64,000 nucleotides of DNA from NCBI RefSeq assembly GCF_000526395.1, contig NZ_JAFZ01000001.1:434001-498000 (forward strand), given 5' to 3'. Under the pieces are notes generated by a model. That model made no database searches and had not been told where the DNA came from. It saw only the letters and a list, made by a program, of their open reading frames with translations. Both the position numbers and the translations under genes were made by a program. The DNA comes from Aminobacterium mobile DSM 12262 (lineage in GTDB: Bacteria; Synergistota; Synergistia; Synergistales; Aminobacteriaceae). This document shows positions 54,209 through 62,214 of the stretch, piece by piece (position 1 is the first letter of the stretch; every line of letters starts with the position of its first letter).

Positions 54209-54895
54209 ATGATAATGTTGAAATCTCTTCCATATTGGAATGTGAATCTCGATATGGATGTGGTCTCTTGGTTGCCTTTAGGCATAGACTATCGTCCCAT
54301 ATCAGTGAACTATATGTACAGTGGCGAACTTGTAACTTTGGCGAACCTTTCTTTGGCTCTACAAAGTGAGTTGTTTTATGTATCGAGCCCACGTCTCGGT
54401 TTTGCGGGGCCTTTTCTGCGAGATCGGATGATTATTCCTGGACGGGGGAAAGGGTTATCTTTTGGGTTTACTGCAGTGTTTGGATACTCCGAGCTTATGG
54501 AAGATTTAGTAGCTCGTGAAACAGAAAAAAGTCGCGGTATAAGGGCCGGTATGTCTCTCTGTAATTTTTGGAACCGCGCCATGCTTTTAGGGAGTTTTAA
54601 ATCTATTGTACTGACCAGTGTAACTCCTTTCTTTGATGATGAAGATTTTTTGTCTCATTTTATGAAGGCGATGATGGAAGTAAAAGGGGACCCTAATTTG
54701 GGTTTTTTTGCCGAACAGTTTGGGTATCGTCGTTTTTCTATCCCTTATGAGACAGATGATCCTCTAAAATTAGAGATCAGCCGTTTACTCTATGAAATGG
54801 AGTTTGATGAAACGAGAGAGGCTGTGGGACCTTCTCCTGAAGTTGCTTTCCCTTTGCCATTGAATTACATAGTTCGTTTAGCCCAAGGAAAATAA
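54209..54895 (+). CDS. Conserved-looking hypothetical protein, family not recognised
   Basis: A 228-residue protein with no signal peptide and no clear membrane span. It starts at ATG 54209 six bases after GTAGGAGGAGG; ATG 54215 is a second option. It has the composition of a soluble alpha/beta protein, with Trp, Tyr and Phe-rich stretches (YWNVNLDMDVVSWLPLGIDY near residue 7) and acidic C-terminal helices (ISRLLYEMEFDETREAV). I do not recognise a motif. It is divergent from the MATE gene, and its stop lies inside a terminator hairpin that faces the C69 dipeptidase gene. A lineage-specific protein is likely. Confidence 0.72.
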   Translation: MIMLKSLPYWNVNLDMDVVSWLPLGIDYRPISVNYMYSGELVTLANLSLALQSELFYVSSPRLGFAGPFLRDRMIIPGRGKGLSFGFTAVFGYSELMEDLVARETEKSRGIRAGMSLCNFWNRAMLLGSFKSIVLTSVTPFFDDEDFLSHFMKAMMEVKGDPNLGFFAEQFGYRRFSIPYETDDPLKLEISRLLYEMEFDETREAVGPSPEVAFPLPLNYIVRLAQGK

Positions 54896-54922
54896 GAGGC
54901 TGCCGTTACGGCAGCCTCTTAT
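54892..54922. terminator. Perfect 15-bp hairpin between convergent genes
   Basis: ATAAGAGGCTGCCGT at 54892-54906 is an exact inverted copy of 54908-54922 around one base. It overlaps the stop of the hypothetical gene and lies 15 bases from the end of the C69 gene. It can terminate both; the T-run is short on each side. Confidence 0.75.
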
Positions 54923-54936
54923 CATTTCTAAAGTTC

Positions 54937-56580
54937 TTATTTCTTAGGCTCAGCTTCATCCTTGCTGAATCCAACTGTTTCAAGCCACTCTGTTGGGTAT
55001 CCAGGAGCTTCCTGTTTCCCGTCAGGGGTTGTGACATAGCCGTCAGAATATTTCCCTACCAGTGTCCAGCCGAGCTTCCACCAGCCGTCCACAACGTTGT
55101 TTATAGTTTCGTTAGTATACTTGGTGAGATATTCTTTGGCTTTCGCTGGATTCTCCTTATAGAGCGCCAGCGCTTTTTCCTCGATCTGAGGCTGCATCAT
55201 AAAGAACTCGTCTTCATAGGATTTCTGCGCAGCTTTAATATCTTCTATCATACGATCATATCTCAAGTCGGCCCAGTTAGAAACAAAGTTGAAGGCCCAG
55301 TAGGCAGAATCAGGATCAAATTCGGCTCGTTTGCCCTCGGAAACGCTCTTGGGCAGACTTGTCACGCCGGCATAAATAGGCATATAGACTGTGGAGTGAG
55401 GTGCATCTTCACCAAACCAGAGTACGCCGCCAACGGCTTCTGGCATCCAGTCTCGTGCCTGTGCTACAAAGCTATAGGAGCAGCGGAAAATGGAGATAGC
55501 CCGAGTCCAGTCTACGTTCTTCATGTTTTCAGGACGAACTGATTTGGGCGTAGGATAACGATTGGGATTCCCAAAGGGCCCTGCAGCCATCCCCTTCGTG
55601 AGATCAAAGCGAGTGCCTTCATAATGGTCTCGGTTCACGGCCATGAGGTCTCTCGGAGAGAGCTTTTTGTCGGGTTTAACCATAAGAGGATACATCTCAG
55701 CTGCATTTTCTGCCAGTTTGAGGGATGGAGCAAGGAGTCTCATAACGCCCCATTCGCGGCGCTGCTGATAATAAGGGGTCCCGTAGGGTTCAGGATTATA
55801 TATCTTATGGAAGACGAATTTTTCTCCCTCTTTCCACCAGCCCATCTCTTTGGCAAAGTCTTTAATGTTCTTGGAGTACATAAAGTTATCTTTGTCGTCC
55901 CATTTGATTTCTCCGATGCGAGAGCGGTTCGCTGCCATGGCGAAGCAGTCATCTGGAACACGCTGAGCGACCCATACGGCGCCAGGTTTGCCACTTTCAG
56001 GAGTCCAGAGAGGACCAGGGCCACAAATATCGAACATCCAAGCTTCGTCTTTATCTGCAATGGTCAGCGTTTCACCACCATCACCATATCCGTATTTCTC
56101 TGCGAGCTCGCCCATAACCTGGATGGCTTCACGGGCGGTTTTAGCTCTCTGAAGAGCGAAAACTTCTAGCTGTTCAATCATGAACCAGCCTTTATCACAA
56201 TAGTTTTCGTCTCGGCCACTCCATGTATCCTCGCCTATAATGAGAGAATGTTCGTTCATAAAAGGATACCCTACATGGAAATAGGTATACGTCTCTTTAG
56301 CCTGAGGAATTTCCCCAACCTTTACAAGAGGCTTATCGGGGCGAGTCCCGTGACAAATTTCTTTATAGACAGGGGTCATTTCCCCTTCTTTATGGGTACC
56401 ACCAGGAATAATCTGAACCCGGTTATCGTACCAGCCATCACACGTATGGGTGACCATAACGGAACCGTCAGTAGAAGCTTTTTTCCCCACCAGAATGGTT
56501 GTACAGGCAGAAGCCATTGTCCCAGCGAGGAAAACAACGAGAGAAGCGAGAGTTAGTGCCTTGAGCATCTTAGAATTCAT
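54937..56580 (-). CDS. Secreted C69-family dipeptidase, copy 1
   Basis: A 547-residue N-terminal-nucleophile peptidase of family C69 (PepD-like). A signal peptide of 25 residues ends ASA, placing Cys26 of CTTILVGKKAS as the first mature residue and nucleophile. Thus secretion would itself expose the active site. DGSVMVTHTCDGWYDNR, FHVGYPFMNEHSLIIGEDTW, QLEVFALQRAKTAREAI and WVAQRVPDDCFAM are family blocks. AGGAGG precedes the ATG. A second copy lies at 60231-61847. It probably cleaves dipeptides outside the cytoplasmic membrane. The gene ends facing the hairpin at 54892-54922. Confidence 0.92.
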   Translation of the reverse strand: MNSKMLKALTLASLVVFLAGTMASACTTILVGKKASTDGSVMVTHTCDGWYDNRVQIIPGGTHKEGEMTPVYKEICHGTRPDKPLVKVGEIPQAKETYTYFHVGYPFMNEHSLIIGEDTWSGRDENYCDKGWFMIEQLEVFALQRAKTAREAIQVMGELAEKYGYGDGGETLTIADKDEAWMFDICGPGPLWTPESGKPGAVWVAQRVPDDCFAMAANRSRIGEIKWDDKDNFMYSKNIKDFAKEMGWWKEGEKFVFHKIYNPEPYGTPYYQQRREWGVMRLLAPSLKLAENAAEMYPLMVKPDKKLSPRDLMAVNRDHYEGTRFDLTKGMAAGPFGNPNRYPTPKSVRPENMKNVDWTRAISIFRCSYSFVAQARDWMPEAVGGVLWFGEDAPHSTVYMPIYAGVTSLPKSVSEGKRAEFDPDSAYWAFNFVSNWADLRYDRMIEDIKAAQKSYEDEFFMMQPQIEEKALALYKENPAKAKEYLTKYTNETINNVVDGWWKLGWTLVGKYSDGYVTTPDGKQEAPGYPTEWLETVGFSKDEAEPKK

Positions 56581-56686
56581 TTACAAATTCCCTCCTTTTT
56601 AGTACACCTTGCAGTCAAAACCAGCTCATTTCCTGACCTACATCCCTAAAATTCTATTCCTCAGCTCTTAGTGTCACCCCCTCCTG

Positions 56687-57856
56687 TTAATCGTAAAACA
56701 CCAAATCCTTGGGGGCTTCTTCAGGGTTATGGAAGTATGTCCCCAGCGAATTTTCTATAACTTCCGTATAGCCAGGCACGCCTGTAATCACAACCGACCG
56801 ATCTGGCGCCGTCATGGAGTAGAATTCAAGCATCTTCAGGAATGTAGACGCATGCCGTCCCACCCTCACGTCAATAGGCCAGCCCTTCTCGTCGATAGGC
56901 GCGTAGAGGAGCTTATGCTCTCCAGCCTTCATCACGAACTCATCCCGTCCGGTCATGAGCAGATACTCGTCTGTAATGCCTCGGATCCGGTCCAACATAG
57001 GCTCTGCCACTTCCACCAACAGAGACATGGCGTCAGTATGGTCGCCAATCTCTCTGTGAGACAGGCCATGAAGGGCCTTGGGCGAGAACTCCATGCTCAG
57101 CGGCACTTTGAAAAGAGAGGACGTCAGGGTCATGGAGGTCATGGCCGCCACAGATTCCCCCTTCTCGTGGGTCACAATGGTGTTCTCCACAGGGTACTCC
57201 AGTTCCGCCTCATGAAGATCCACCGCAATATCCACCTTCTCCTGACGGATCAGCTGGGTCATGGCATAGGTAGTCCGCTCAGTAAGAGCTCCGTTGGGAC
57301 GTCCCGGCCATGTGCGGTTCAGGTTCCGGATATCCATATAGGCCAGCATCTGACGGCTGGGGTAGTGGATATACACCTCGGGGTCCGGCCAGGAGTCCAG
57401 CGGGTTGGTGCATCGGTCTCCCATGCGGAACTGTTTCTCTCCCCACGGCGTCTTCACGTAGTAGTATGTGGGATAGGCCTCACCCATGCGAGTGCATGTA
57501 GAGGCGCTCCGGCTCGCCCGTATGACGATAATAAGCCGTCCCTGCTCAACCTTCGCGTTCTCAGCGATGAGTGTGGCTGTCAGGTTCGCTGCCGGCTCCT
57601 CCGGGTGGGTCCCGCCGATTAAAAATGCCGTACCGCCAGGGACGCCGCTGTCGAAAATATATACGTTGCTATCGTTCACGGTCCCCTTCAGGCTTGGCTC
57701 ATAATCCGACAGTTTCTTCACCTCGGCGAGAGACGATGAAGGCACCACCGCCTCCTTGTAATTCCTGTGCCCGTAAAACTCCTTCCCTGCCACTATGGCG
57801 AAGAAGGCCGCTACGAGGAGGGTCAGGATCTTTGCGTTTTTCAGTTTTCCGTTCAT
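56687..57856 (-). CDS. Aspartoacylase / succinylglutamate-desuccinylase-like deacylase
   Basis: A 389-residue zinc-hydrolase-like protein of the M14/AstE-AspA superfamily. An N-terminal hydrophobic segment (ILTLLVAAFFAIVAG, residues 9-23) indicates a membrane anchor or uncleaved signal. IGGTHPEEPAANL near residue 80 gives the first His and Glu ligands, DIRNLNRTWPG near 175 the substrate-binding Arg/Asn, and VDLHEAEL near 218 the later His ligand. It could deacylate N-acyl amino acids or trim peptides at the outer face. It is the last gene of a tight three-gene operon whose base composition is visibly richer in G and C than the surroundings. Confidence 0.8.
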   Translation of the reverse strand: MNGKLKNAKILTLLVAAFFAIVAGKEFYGHRNYKEAVVPSSSLAEVKKLSDYEPSLKGTVNDSNVYIFDSGVPGGTAFLIGGTHPEEPAANLTATLIAENAKVEQGRLIIVIRASRSASTCTRMGEAYPTYYYVKTPWGEKQFRMGDRCTNPLDSWPDPEVYIHYPSRQMLAYMDIRNLNRTWPGRPNGALTERTTYAMTQLIRQEKVDIAVDLHEAELEYPVENTIVTHEKGESVAAMTSMTLTSSLFKVPLSMEFSPKALHGLSHREIGDHTDAMSLLVEVAEPMLDRIRGITDEYLLMTGRDEFVMKAGEHKLLYAPIDEKGWPIDVRVGRHASTFLKMLEFYSMTAPDRSVVITGVPGYTEVIENSLGTYFHNPEEAPKDLVFYD

Positions 57857-57871
57857 AGCTGTTCCTCCCTC

Positions 57872-58036
57872 CTACTTCAAATGCAGGACCCTCAGCACGA
57901 AGGGCATGAGGATAATGCCGTAAAGCACGGCATCCTGCACATTCTTTGTCTTCACGAAGTTCCGCACGATCACCGCTCCGAAGAAGAGGGTGATGGCGTA
58001 ATAGAGATACATGATGATTGTGTTTGCGAGAATCAT
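57872..58036 (-). CDS. 54-residue membrane peptide in permease operon
   Basis: A short ORF, ATG 58036 to TAG 57872, coding for MILANTIIMYLYYAITLFFG, then AVIVRNFVKTKNVQDAVLYG and IILMPFVLRVLHLK. Two hydrophobic segments flank a basic middle, which suggests a small two-span membrane protein. GGAGG lies ten bases before the ATG. It starts seven bases after the permease stop and ends 16 bases before the deacylase gene, so it is clearly inside the operon. It may be an accessory subunit of the permease, by analogy with small partners of transporters. I do not recognise the family. Confidence 0.7.
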   Translation of the reverse strand: MILANTIIMYLYYAITLFFGAVIVRNFVKTKNVQDAVLYGIILMPFVLRVLHLK

Positions 58037-58042
58037 GGTTAC

Positions 58043-59374
58043 CTAGCCTCCAAGAAATGACAGCCGTGTACTGAAGATGAGGAAGAGCGTTCCTAAAAGA
58101 GAGATGAAGAGAATGGGAACGATACAGCTCTTCACAAAATCTCCGAAGTACCGGCCCTTATATCCCAGCTCCATGACTGTGGCCCGTCCCACCACTGCCG
58201 TTGGCGGCAGACAGTCTCCCAGCGGCCATATAACCGACATGGCTGCCAAGGCGATGATGGGATCCATCCCCCGCATGTTGAAAAGCATGATGAGGGGAAC
58301 GCCCAGCAACGGAGCGACCGCATACTGCACCAGCCCTTCCGACAGAGGCAGGATGATGAACAGCGTAGCGTAGAGCACTCCCAGGGGCAGCGTAACCACC
58401 GCCAGTGAGATGAGCCCGCGGGCACCACTCAGAGCCATGACCTGGATGAGTACGCCAACCACAACCATAATCCCCACCAGAGGCAGCAACGCCTCTACCG
58501 TCTGGCTGGCTATCTTCCAGACAGGCAGCGGACGGGGACTCAAAACTACAACTGCCAATGAAGCAAGGACAAAGAGCAGAGGCAACCCGATAACGGGCAT
58601 GGAGAAGAACCAGATTCGCCCGGCCAGAACCAACGCAAGCAGGAGCAGGAAGGGAGAGAGAACCCTAACCCAGTTCTGTCCTTCCGGTGCCTGAGGCAGC
58701 GTTGCCAAAACCTCGTCCACATCAATAGGTTCCCGCCCACCTCGGCCGGCCAACCAGAACATGGAGAAGAGGGCTCCTGCTACAGAGAGAACAAAGAGAG
58801 GCTTCCCAAATCCCACGTATGGCATATTGGCTCCTGCTGCCGCCATCATAGCCCACAGGTTGATGGGAGGGGCGGCGGCGCTCATGGCTGAGCAGAGAAA
58901 GATAATGGCCGCTCGTTTCGTCTCATCCACTCCCATAGCTGCCAGAACGGATCCCACCAGCGCTCCCACTGTGAGGACCGTAGTGGCTCCCGAGCCGGTG
59001 AGGGCGCCGGGAAGAAGAAGCACCAGGGTGAGGAGAAGGAGGCAGACGGTGCGTCTGGCGTGGAAGGTGGCTACGATCTTGCGAACGATGAAGGCGACCC
59101 CTCCGCTCTCGCGAAGGAGAGCCATGAAGAAGGTGGCGGTAAGGAAAATAAGACATACATCGAAATAGGTAAAGGCTCCTTCCACTATGTGACGGATGGG
59201 AAGGATGGAAACAGGGTTGTGAGGACTCCCCGTCACCTTGAGGAGGATGGCGTGAGCCGCAGCCCCTGCCAACGCCGCAACGAACATGGAGAGCTCGGTG
59301 CTCAGCTTCAGAAACTTCGGGATGGCGAAAGCTAACGCTATCACAATAAGAATTAACACTGAGTGTGTAAACAT
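58043..59374 (-). CDS. Ion-transporter-superfamily permease (TRAP DctM-like)
   Basis: A 443-residue inner-membrane protein with about 11 to 12 spans. The sequence GALTGSGATTVLTVGALVGSVLAAMG near residue 125 and SAMSAAAPPINLWAMMAAAGANMP near 163, repeated in style near 365-395 (SVIWPLGDCLPPTAVVGRAT), resembles IT-superfamily carriers such as the TRAP large subunit or Gnt/CitM-type permeases. The substrate is probably an organic or acylated amino acid, given the deacylase in the operon. No periplasmic TRAP binding protein is present nearby. The coding sequence is more GC-rich than adjacent genes, a possible sign of transfer. Confidence 0.72.
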   Translation of the reverse strand: MFTHSVLILIVIALAFAIPKFLKLSTELSMFVAALAGAAAHAILLKVTGSPHNPVSILPIRHIVEGAFTYFDVCLIFLTATFFMALLRESGGVAFIVRKIVATFHARRTVCLLLLTLVLLLPGALTGSGATTVLTVGALVGSVLAAMGVDETKRAAIIFLCSAMSAAAPPINLWAMMAAAGANMPYVGFGKPLFVLSVAGALFSMFWLAGRGGREPIDVDEVLATLPQAPEGQNWVRVLSPFLLLLALVLAGRIWFFSMPVIGLPLLFVLASLAVVVLSPRPLPVWKIASQTVEALLPLVGIMVVVGVLIQVMALSGARGLISLAVVTLPLGVLYATLFIILPLSEGLVQYAVAPLLGVPLIMLFNMRGMDPIIALAAMSVIWPLGDCLPPTAVVGRATVMELGYKGRYFGDFVKSCIVPILFISLLGTLFLIFSTRLSFLGG

Positions 59375-59409
59375 AATAAAAAGATCCTTTCTCTTAACGA
59401 TAAAGAGAA

Positions 59410-59440
59410 AACAAGCCTCCAGTCAGACTGGAGGCTTGTT
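59410..59440 (-). terminator. Terminator of the DUF6305-like gene
   Basis: AACAAGCCTCCAGT at 59410-59423 pairs exactly with ACTGGAGGCTTGTT at 59427-59440 around CAG. On the minus strand it follows the stop at 59446 after a few bases and ends in TTCTCTTTA. It separates this gene from the permease operon. Confidence 0.85.
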
Positions 59441-59445
59441 CCTTT

Positions 59446-60027
59446 TTATTTCGTTAACTCTTTGAGGCTGACGCCAATAGCGAGAGCGTCTTTTGCTTCA
59501 ATGAGAGGTTTTTTGTTTTCTTCCGCAAGTTTTGTAAAATAGCCGTCCTCGTTACTGCCGATAACAACAAGCATGGCATCGCCTAATGGCATAATAGAGT
59601 CGATAGAAGCTTGGTCTGCGCTATCAGTACGGCGAGCCATACCTTCCACATGAGCCGTAATAACGGTCATACCCTCGGCTTTAGCTGCCTCAATAACTTC
59701 CTTGCAGCGGGCGATTTCTTTGTTGACATCAGTTCCTGCTGCTCCCATTCCTTTTCCACTTGTTCCAGTGGTGACGATCAGGGTTTTATATCCTTTCCCT
59801 TTCAGATCGCTAGCAATAATGGTATTGTTGTTCTCTACTGGTGTAATCTGAGACTGCATGAGAGACATCTTTACCATCACGGCTCCTGGACTCTGTCCAC
59901 ACGTAGTAACAATGACAGGCGTTTCGACAGTGGGCATTTCGGCAGCACTTGCTACGCCTGCAAAGAGAAGAACGGCAGCAAAAAATACCGCTCCAAAAAG
60001 TAGGGAACCTTTTCGGTTCTTTGTCAT
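59446..60027 (-). CDS. Exported DUF6305-like protein
   Basis: A 193-residue protein. Residues 1-28 are a signal peptide (MTKNRKG, hydrophobic core, cut after ASA). The mature part begins EMPTVETPVIVTTCGQSPGAVMVKM and shows a Rossmann-like alternation: LKGKGYKTLIVTTGTSGKGMG, EAAKAEGMTVITAHVEGM, DAMLVVIGSN. I believe this matches the DUF6305 family found in Synergistota and some clostridia. The function is unknown. AAGGAGGGG precedes the ATG. It lies between a C69 dipeptidase gene and the permease operon with its own terminator, and an unusual long inverted repeat stands 120-195 bases upstream of its start. Confidence 0.72.
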   Translation of the reverse strand: MTKNRKGSLLFGAVFFAAVLLFAGVASAAEMPTVETPVIVTTCGQSPGAVMVKMSLMQSQITPVENNNTIIASDLKGKGYKTLIVTTGTSGKGMGAAGTDVNKEIARCKEVIEAAKAEGMTVITAHVEGMARRTDSADQASIDSIMPLGDAMLVVIGSNEDGYFTKLAEENKKPLIEAKDALAIGVSLKELTK

Positions 60028-60144
60028 GAGTTTCCCCTCCTTAATCAGTAAACGACTTCTTTCACAAGAATCGCTTTTTCGCCTGTCATGTTAGCTTGAA
60101 GGTAAAAAAACGACAAGGTTTTGAATTTTTCGTTCGCAAGTGTA

Positions 60145-60222
60145 TCTTTTTGTTCAAAAAAACGAATAGCATAATGATCCTTATCGTCGCTTTAACAGAG
60201 CTTTCTTTTTTGAACAAAAAGA
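60145..60222. repeat. Two 17-base inverted copies, 44 bases apart
   Basis: 60145-60161 (TCTTTTTGTTCAAAAAA) and 60206-60222 are exact inverted copies. Each half has a near-palindromic TTGTTCAA/TTGAACAA centre. They lie in the 200-base spacer upstream of the DUF6305-like gene and downstream of the C69 copy 2 stop. Paired operator sites for looping, or one large hairpin ending the C69 transcript, are both possible. Confidence 0.7.
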
Positions 60223-60230
60223 ACAAAATG

Positions 60231-61847
60231 TTATTTCTTTTTGTTGTTGTTGTACTTACTAATAAGATCCCAATTCAGCTGCCACCAGGCTTTTTCTGTT
60301 TTTTCCATACACTCGTTCGTAAATTTCGTTATATATTCTTGAGCTTGAGCAGGATCTTTTTGCGCGAGTTCCAATGCTTTTTTATCTATTTCCAAAACCT
60401 GTTTGGCAAACCCCTGCTCTAAAGGTTCTCGCACAGCTTTTAAATCTGCTATAGCTTCCTGGTAACGGTGATTTACGAGATCGTCAGCTAGGATAAATGC
60501 CCATTGAGTGGAGTCGAGGCTGAAAGTGTTACGATCGAACGTCCTCCAGTTTTTTCTTGTCTCAAGAACGCCCGAATAGATGGGGACGTAACATGTAGTA
60601 TGGGGATTGTCATACCCGAACCAGAGTACCGTTCTGACAGGAGCAGGATAGCCAGAACGGGCCTGAGAAACGAAGCTGTAGGCGCAATCCCATTTTGCGA
60701 CAGGTCTATTGTAGGGAATCTTTAAAAGATTTCGGAGGTCCTTCGTTACAAAAGGAGTAGTAAGGGGGCTCTTTGCTATCTTGTCTCCTTCTCTGATGTC
60801 CCATGCACTCTCTGCTGCCATATCGAAGGGGGTCCCTTCCATATGGCTTCGAAGCATAGTCATCACATCCTGTACAGAAAGCTTTTTCTGGGGTTTGATA
60901 GCAAAGGGATAGCTCATGGTTTCAGCGTAAGGATCCCATTCACGAGTTGGGTCGAGCTGGCTGTAAAGGGTGTAAAGTCGGTTACGGATCCACATGGAGG
61001 AAAGAGACCAGTCGTCATTTCCCGTAAGTGGAGAGTAGGCTTCCTGCCAAATAAAGGGTTTCCCACTATTGGGATCATACCAACCGTTATCAATGGCGGG
61101 TTGCATATAATCCTTTGAAGCCATGAAATTGTTTTTATCATTCACATCAATTTCCCGAATACGGCTCATATTAGGGACGATTACTACGCAATCATCGGGT
61201 ACCCTTTGGGCGACCCATACAGCGCCAGGCTTGCCACTATCAGGGGTCCACATAAGACCAGCGCTACGTATTTCGAAAATCCAGGCTTCCGTTGAGTCGG
61301 TAATAGTAATGCATTCGCCTTCACTTCCACATGAGGGAAGAAATCCGTATTTCTCGGCCAGCTCTCCAACAACGGTAATGGCCTCTCGAGCTGTTTTTGC
61401 TCTTTGAAGGGCAAAAACTTCAAGCTGTTCGATGGTCATTATGGCCCGAGCGTCAGGATGGAATGTTTTGAGCTCTTCTTTTTGCCCAATAGTGGTTTCT
61501 CCAATAGCGACACCATGTTCGTTCATAAAGGGATAGCCTACGTGAAAATAAGTATACGTTTTTTCTACCTGAGGAATTTCTCCAATTTTTTTGGGTTCGT
61601 AGTCCTCTTCCATAACAATATTCCAAAAGACATCAGCCTTGCTTCCTGCGGGGAAGGTTTTCCCAGGGATTGTCCGGACTCTTGCATCGTAAAAAGCTCC
61701 ATCTGCTGTGTGAGATGTAATGACAGAGCCATCCGCTGAGGCATCTTTTCCCACAACAATGTTAGTACAGCTCCACGAAGATAAGGCCATGAGTATTGTG
61801 AGGGTGATGGGAAGGAATACCAGTATTCCACGGCGCAACTTCTTCAT
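60231..61847 (-). CDS. Secreted C69-family dipeptidase, copy 2
   Basis: A 538-residue paralogue of the gene at 54937-56580. A signal peptide of about 26 residues precedes Cys27 (CTNIVVGKDAS), the predicted N-terminal nucleophile. DGSVITSHTADGAFYDAR, FHVGYPFMNEHGVAIGETT, EQLEVFALQRAKTAREAI and WVAQRVPDDCVVI correspond to copy 1. The ATG at 61847 is preferred to 61856 because GAGGAG abuts the latter. The likely role is extracytoplasmic dipeptide hydrolysis. A TATAAT box lies upstream at 62013-62018 on the minus strand. It is divergent from rpoD. Confidence 0.92.
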   Translation of the reverse strand: MKKLRRGILVFLPITLTILMALSSWSCTNIVVGKDASADGSVITSHTADGAFYDARVRTIPGKTFPAGSKADVFWNIVMEEDYEPKKIGEIPQVEKTYTYFHVGYPFMNEHGVAIGETTIGQKEELKTFHPDARAIMTIEQLEVFALQRAKTAREAITVVGELAEKYGFLPSCGSEGECITITDSTEAWIFEIRSAGLMWTPDSGKPGAVWVAQRVPDDCVVIVPNMSRIREIDVNDKNNFMASKDYMQPAIDNGWYDPNSGKPFIWQEAYSPLTGNDDWSLSSMWIRNRLYTLYSQLDPTREWDPYAETMSYPFAIKPQKKLSVQDVMTMLRSHMEGTPFDMAAESAWDIREGDKIAKSPLTTPFVTKDLRNLLKIPYNRPVAKWDCAYSFVSQARSGYPAPVRTVLWFGYDNPHTTCYVPIYSGVLETRKNWRTFDRNTFSLDSTQWAFILADDLVNHRYQEAIADLKAVREPLEQGFAKQVLEIDKKALELAQKDPAQAQEYITKFTNECMEKTEKAWWQLNWDLISKYNNNKKK

Positions 61848-62012
61848 CTCAATCATCTCCTCTTCTCTTTTAGGTCTTTATAGAGATGTTCATAACGCCG
61901 ACTGTCCATTTTAGCTACAATTTTATTGAGTCTGTACTGCGGAGGAGAGGGGCCAAAAAGCGGCATTTCCGGGGCAGAGAATCTTGTTAAAAACAAAACA
62001 TAATTTACTGTA

Positions 62013-62018
62013 TTATAC
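62013..62018 (-). promoter_or_regulatory. -10 box for C69 dipeptidase copy 2
   Basis: TATAAT (rc of 62013-62018) lies about 165 bases upstream of the start. A weak TTTCGA at 62036-62041 (rc) gives 17-base spacing. The 61857-62214 spacer holds this box and the rpoD promoter and shows no other gene. Confidence 0.4.
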
Positions 62019-62054
62019 ACCTATTCTAGGAATGTCGAAAAGATAATTTTTCTA

Positions 62055-62063
62055 TGATATAAT
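62055..62063 (+). promoter_or_regulatory. Extended -10 promoter of rpoD
   Basis: TGA-TATAAT at 62055-62063 is a perfect extended -10 element, about 150 bases before the rpoD ATG. No good -35 hexamer is visible at 17 bases. It is divergent from the box at 62013-62018, and the two elements are about 40 bases apart. Confidence 0.55.
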
Positions 62064-62214
62064 GTTTTGTGTTTTTTAATATTATGATCATTTATGAATA
62101 TGTTCGGTGACTTCTTATGATGGATGCCTGTTTTTGTTTACTCCCTTTCTAGGAGCGAGAAGAACAGGTATAATATTTTTATGTCATGATGCCCAGAGGA
62201 GGATTACGCTCTTA

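Noticed and set aside
56729-57622. 297-codon ORF opposite the deacylase gene
   Set aside because: A result of the higher GC of this region; His- and Arg-rich with no family features, while the minus-strand frame has clear zinc-binding motifs.
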